NCBI GenBank assembly: GCA_964588325.1
Contig: CAZPOR010000001.1
Span: 337,266 to 401,265 of the forward strand
Direction: 5' to 3'
DNA length: 64,000 nucleotides
From: Thiovibrio sp964588325
GTDB taxonomy: Bacteria; Desulfobacterota; Desulfobulbia; Desulfobulbales; Desulfurivibrionaceae
Made by a program: the position numbers and the translations under genes. Under the pieces are notes generated by a model, which saw only the letters and a list, made by a program, of their open reading frames with translations, did not search any database and was not told where the DNA came from. The first letter of the stretch is position 1. The number at the start of each line of letters is the position of its first letter. Of this stretch, positions 63,939-64,000 are shown piece by piece.

Positions 63939-64000
63939 GGGCGAATAGCTCAGCTGGGAGAGCATCGGCCTTACAAGCCGAGGGTCACAGGTTCGATCCC
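63939..64000 (+). tRNA. tRNA-Val, anticodon TAC (3' part outside window)
   Basis: The 5' part is GGGCGAATAGCTCAGCTGGG with D-arm AGCTC..GAGC and anticodon arm TCGGC-CTTACAA-GCCGA. Anticodon TAC in the loop at about 63974-63976, reading GTA/GTG valine codons. The T-arm GGTTCGATCC reaches the window end; the acceptor 3' strand is missing only because the window stops. Confidence 0.93.

Overview
The window looks like chromosomal DNA of a strictly anaerobic, GC-rich, Gram-negative bacterium of the Desulfobacterota, most like the Desulfobulbales. This is inferred from gene content: a periplasmic octaheme cytochrome of the tetrathionate-reductase family, a PxxKW cysteine-rich protein, an adenosylcobalamin-dependent (class II) ribonucleotide reductase with no aerobic reductase nearby, full lipid A, Lol and Bam envelope genes, and a PF-type two-component repertoire. 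No phage, insertion sequence or CRISPR array was seen; nearly all of it is ordinary housekeeping sequence.

Layout. 1-6.7 kb: truncated thioredoxin-2 gene, an MBL-fold hydrolase, a Bax-inhibitor-1 membrane protein, a small lipoprotein and an orphan norQ-norD pair (minus strand), then two uncharacterised small genes. 7.3-10.2 kb: pilC, eno, ihfA. 10.5-13.8 kb: lipid A operon lpxD-fabZ-lpxA-lpxI, closed by a palindromic element. 13.9-19.4 kb: murU/amgK-like pair, der, a PAS histidine kinase. 19.5-25.3 kb: nrdJ behind candidate NrdR boxes, a membrane histidine kinase and an HD-GYP response regulator. 25.3-30.5 kb: ParB-like protein, RibD-C reductase with a PP-loop ATPase, octaheme cytochrome, DUF2784 protein, dodecin. 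30.6-32.5 kb: NfeD-SPFH pair and an antitoxin whose toxin is reduced to a stub. 32.7-42 kb: GH15 glucoamylase, GT2, folE2, tRNA nucleotidyltransferase, glycogen phosphorylase, core-MetE protein. 42-55 kb: lysS-lolC-lolD-bamA-mfd-surA-rodZ-recO. 55.1-57.7 kb: FMN reductase and, on the minus strand, a cobalamin riboswitch that controls a 42-residue peptide gene (cbpA) and its radical SAM maturase (cbpB). 57.9-64 kb: tRNA-Leu, tig-clpP-clpX-lon, and the start of tRNA-Val.

The most interesting items are (1) the riboswitch-controlled RiPP-like cbpA-cbpB operon, with a recognisable promoter, aptamer, terminator and start codons; (2) a family of about 115-145 bp palindromic intergenic elements present three times (13.76, 29.6 and 54.95 kb); (3) a perfect 9-bp inverted repeat lying over the -10 region of the tRNA-Val promoter; (4) the orphan antitoxin with a 14-codon toxin remnant; (5) norD apparently starting at CTG; and (6) the RibD-C/PP-loop gene pair of unknown role. 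All functional statements come from reading translations and motifs; no database search was run.
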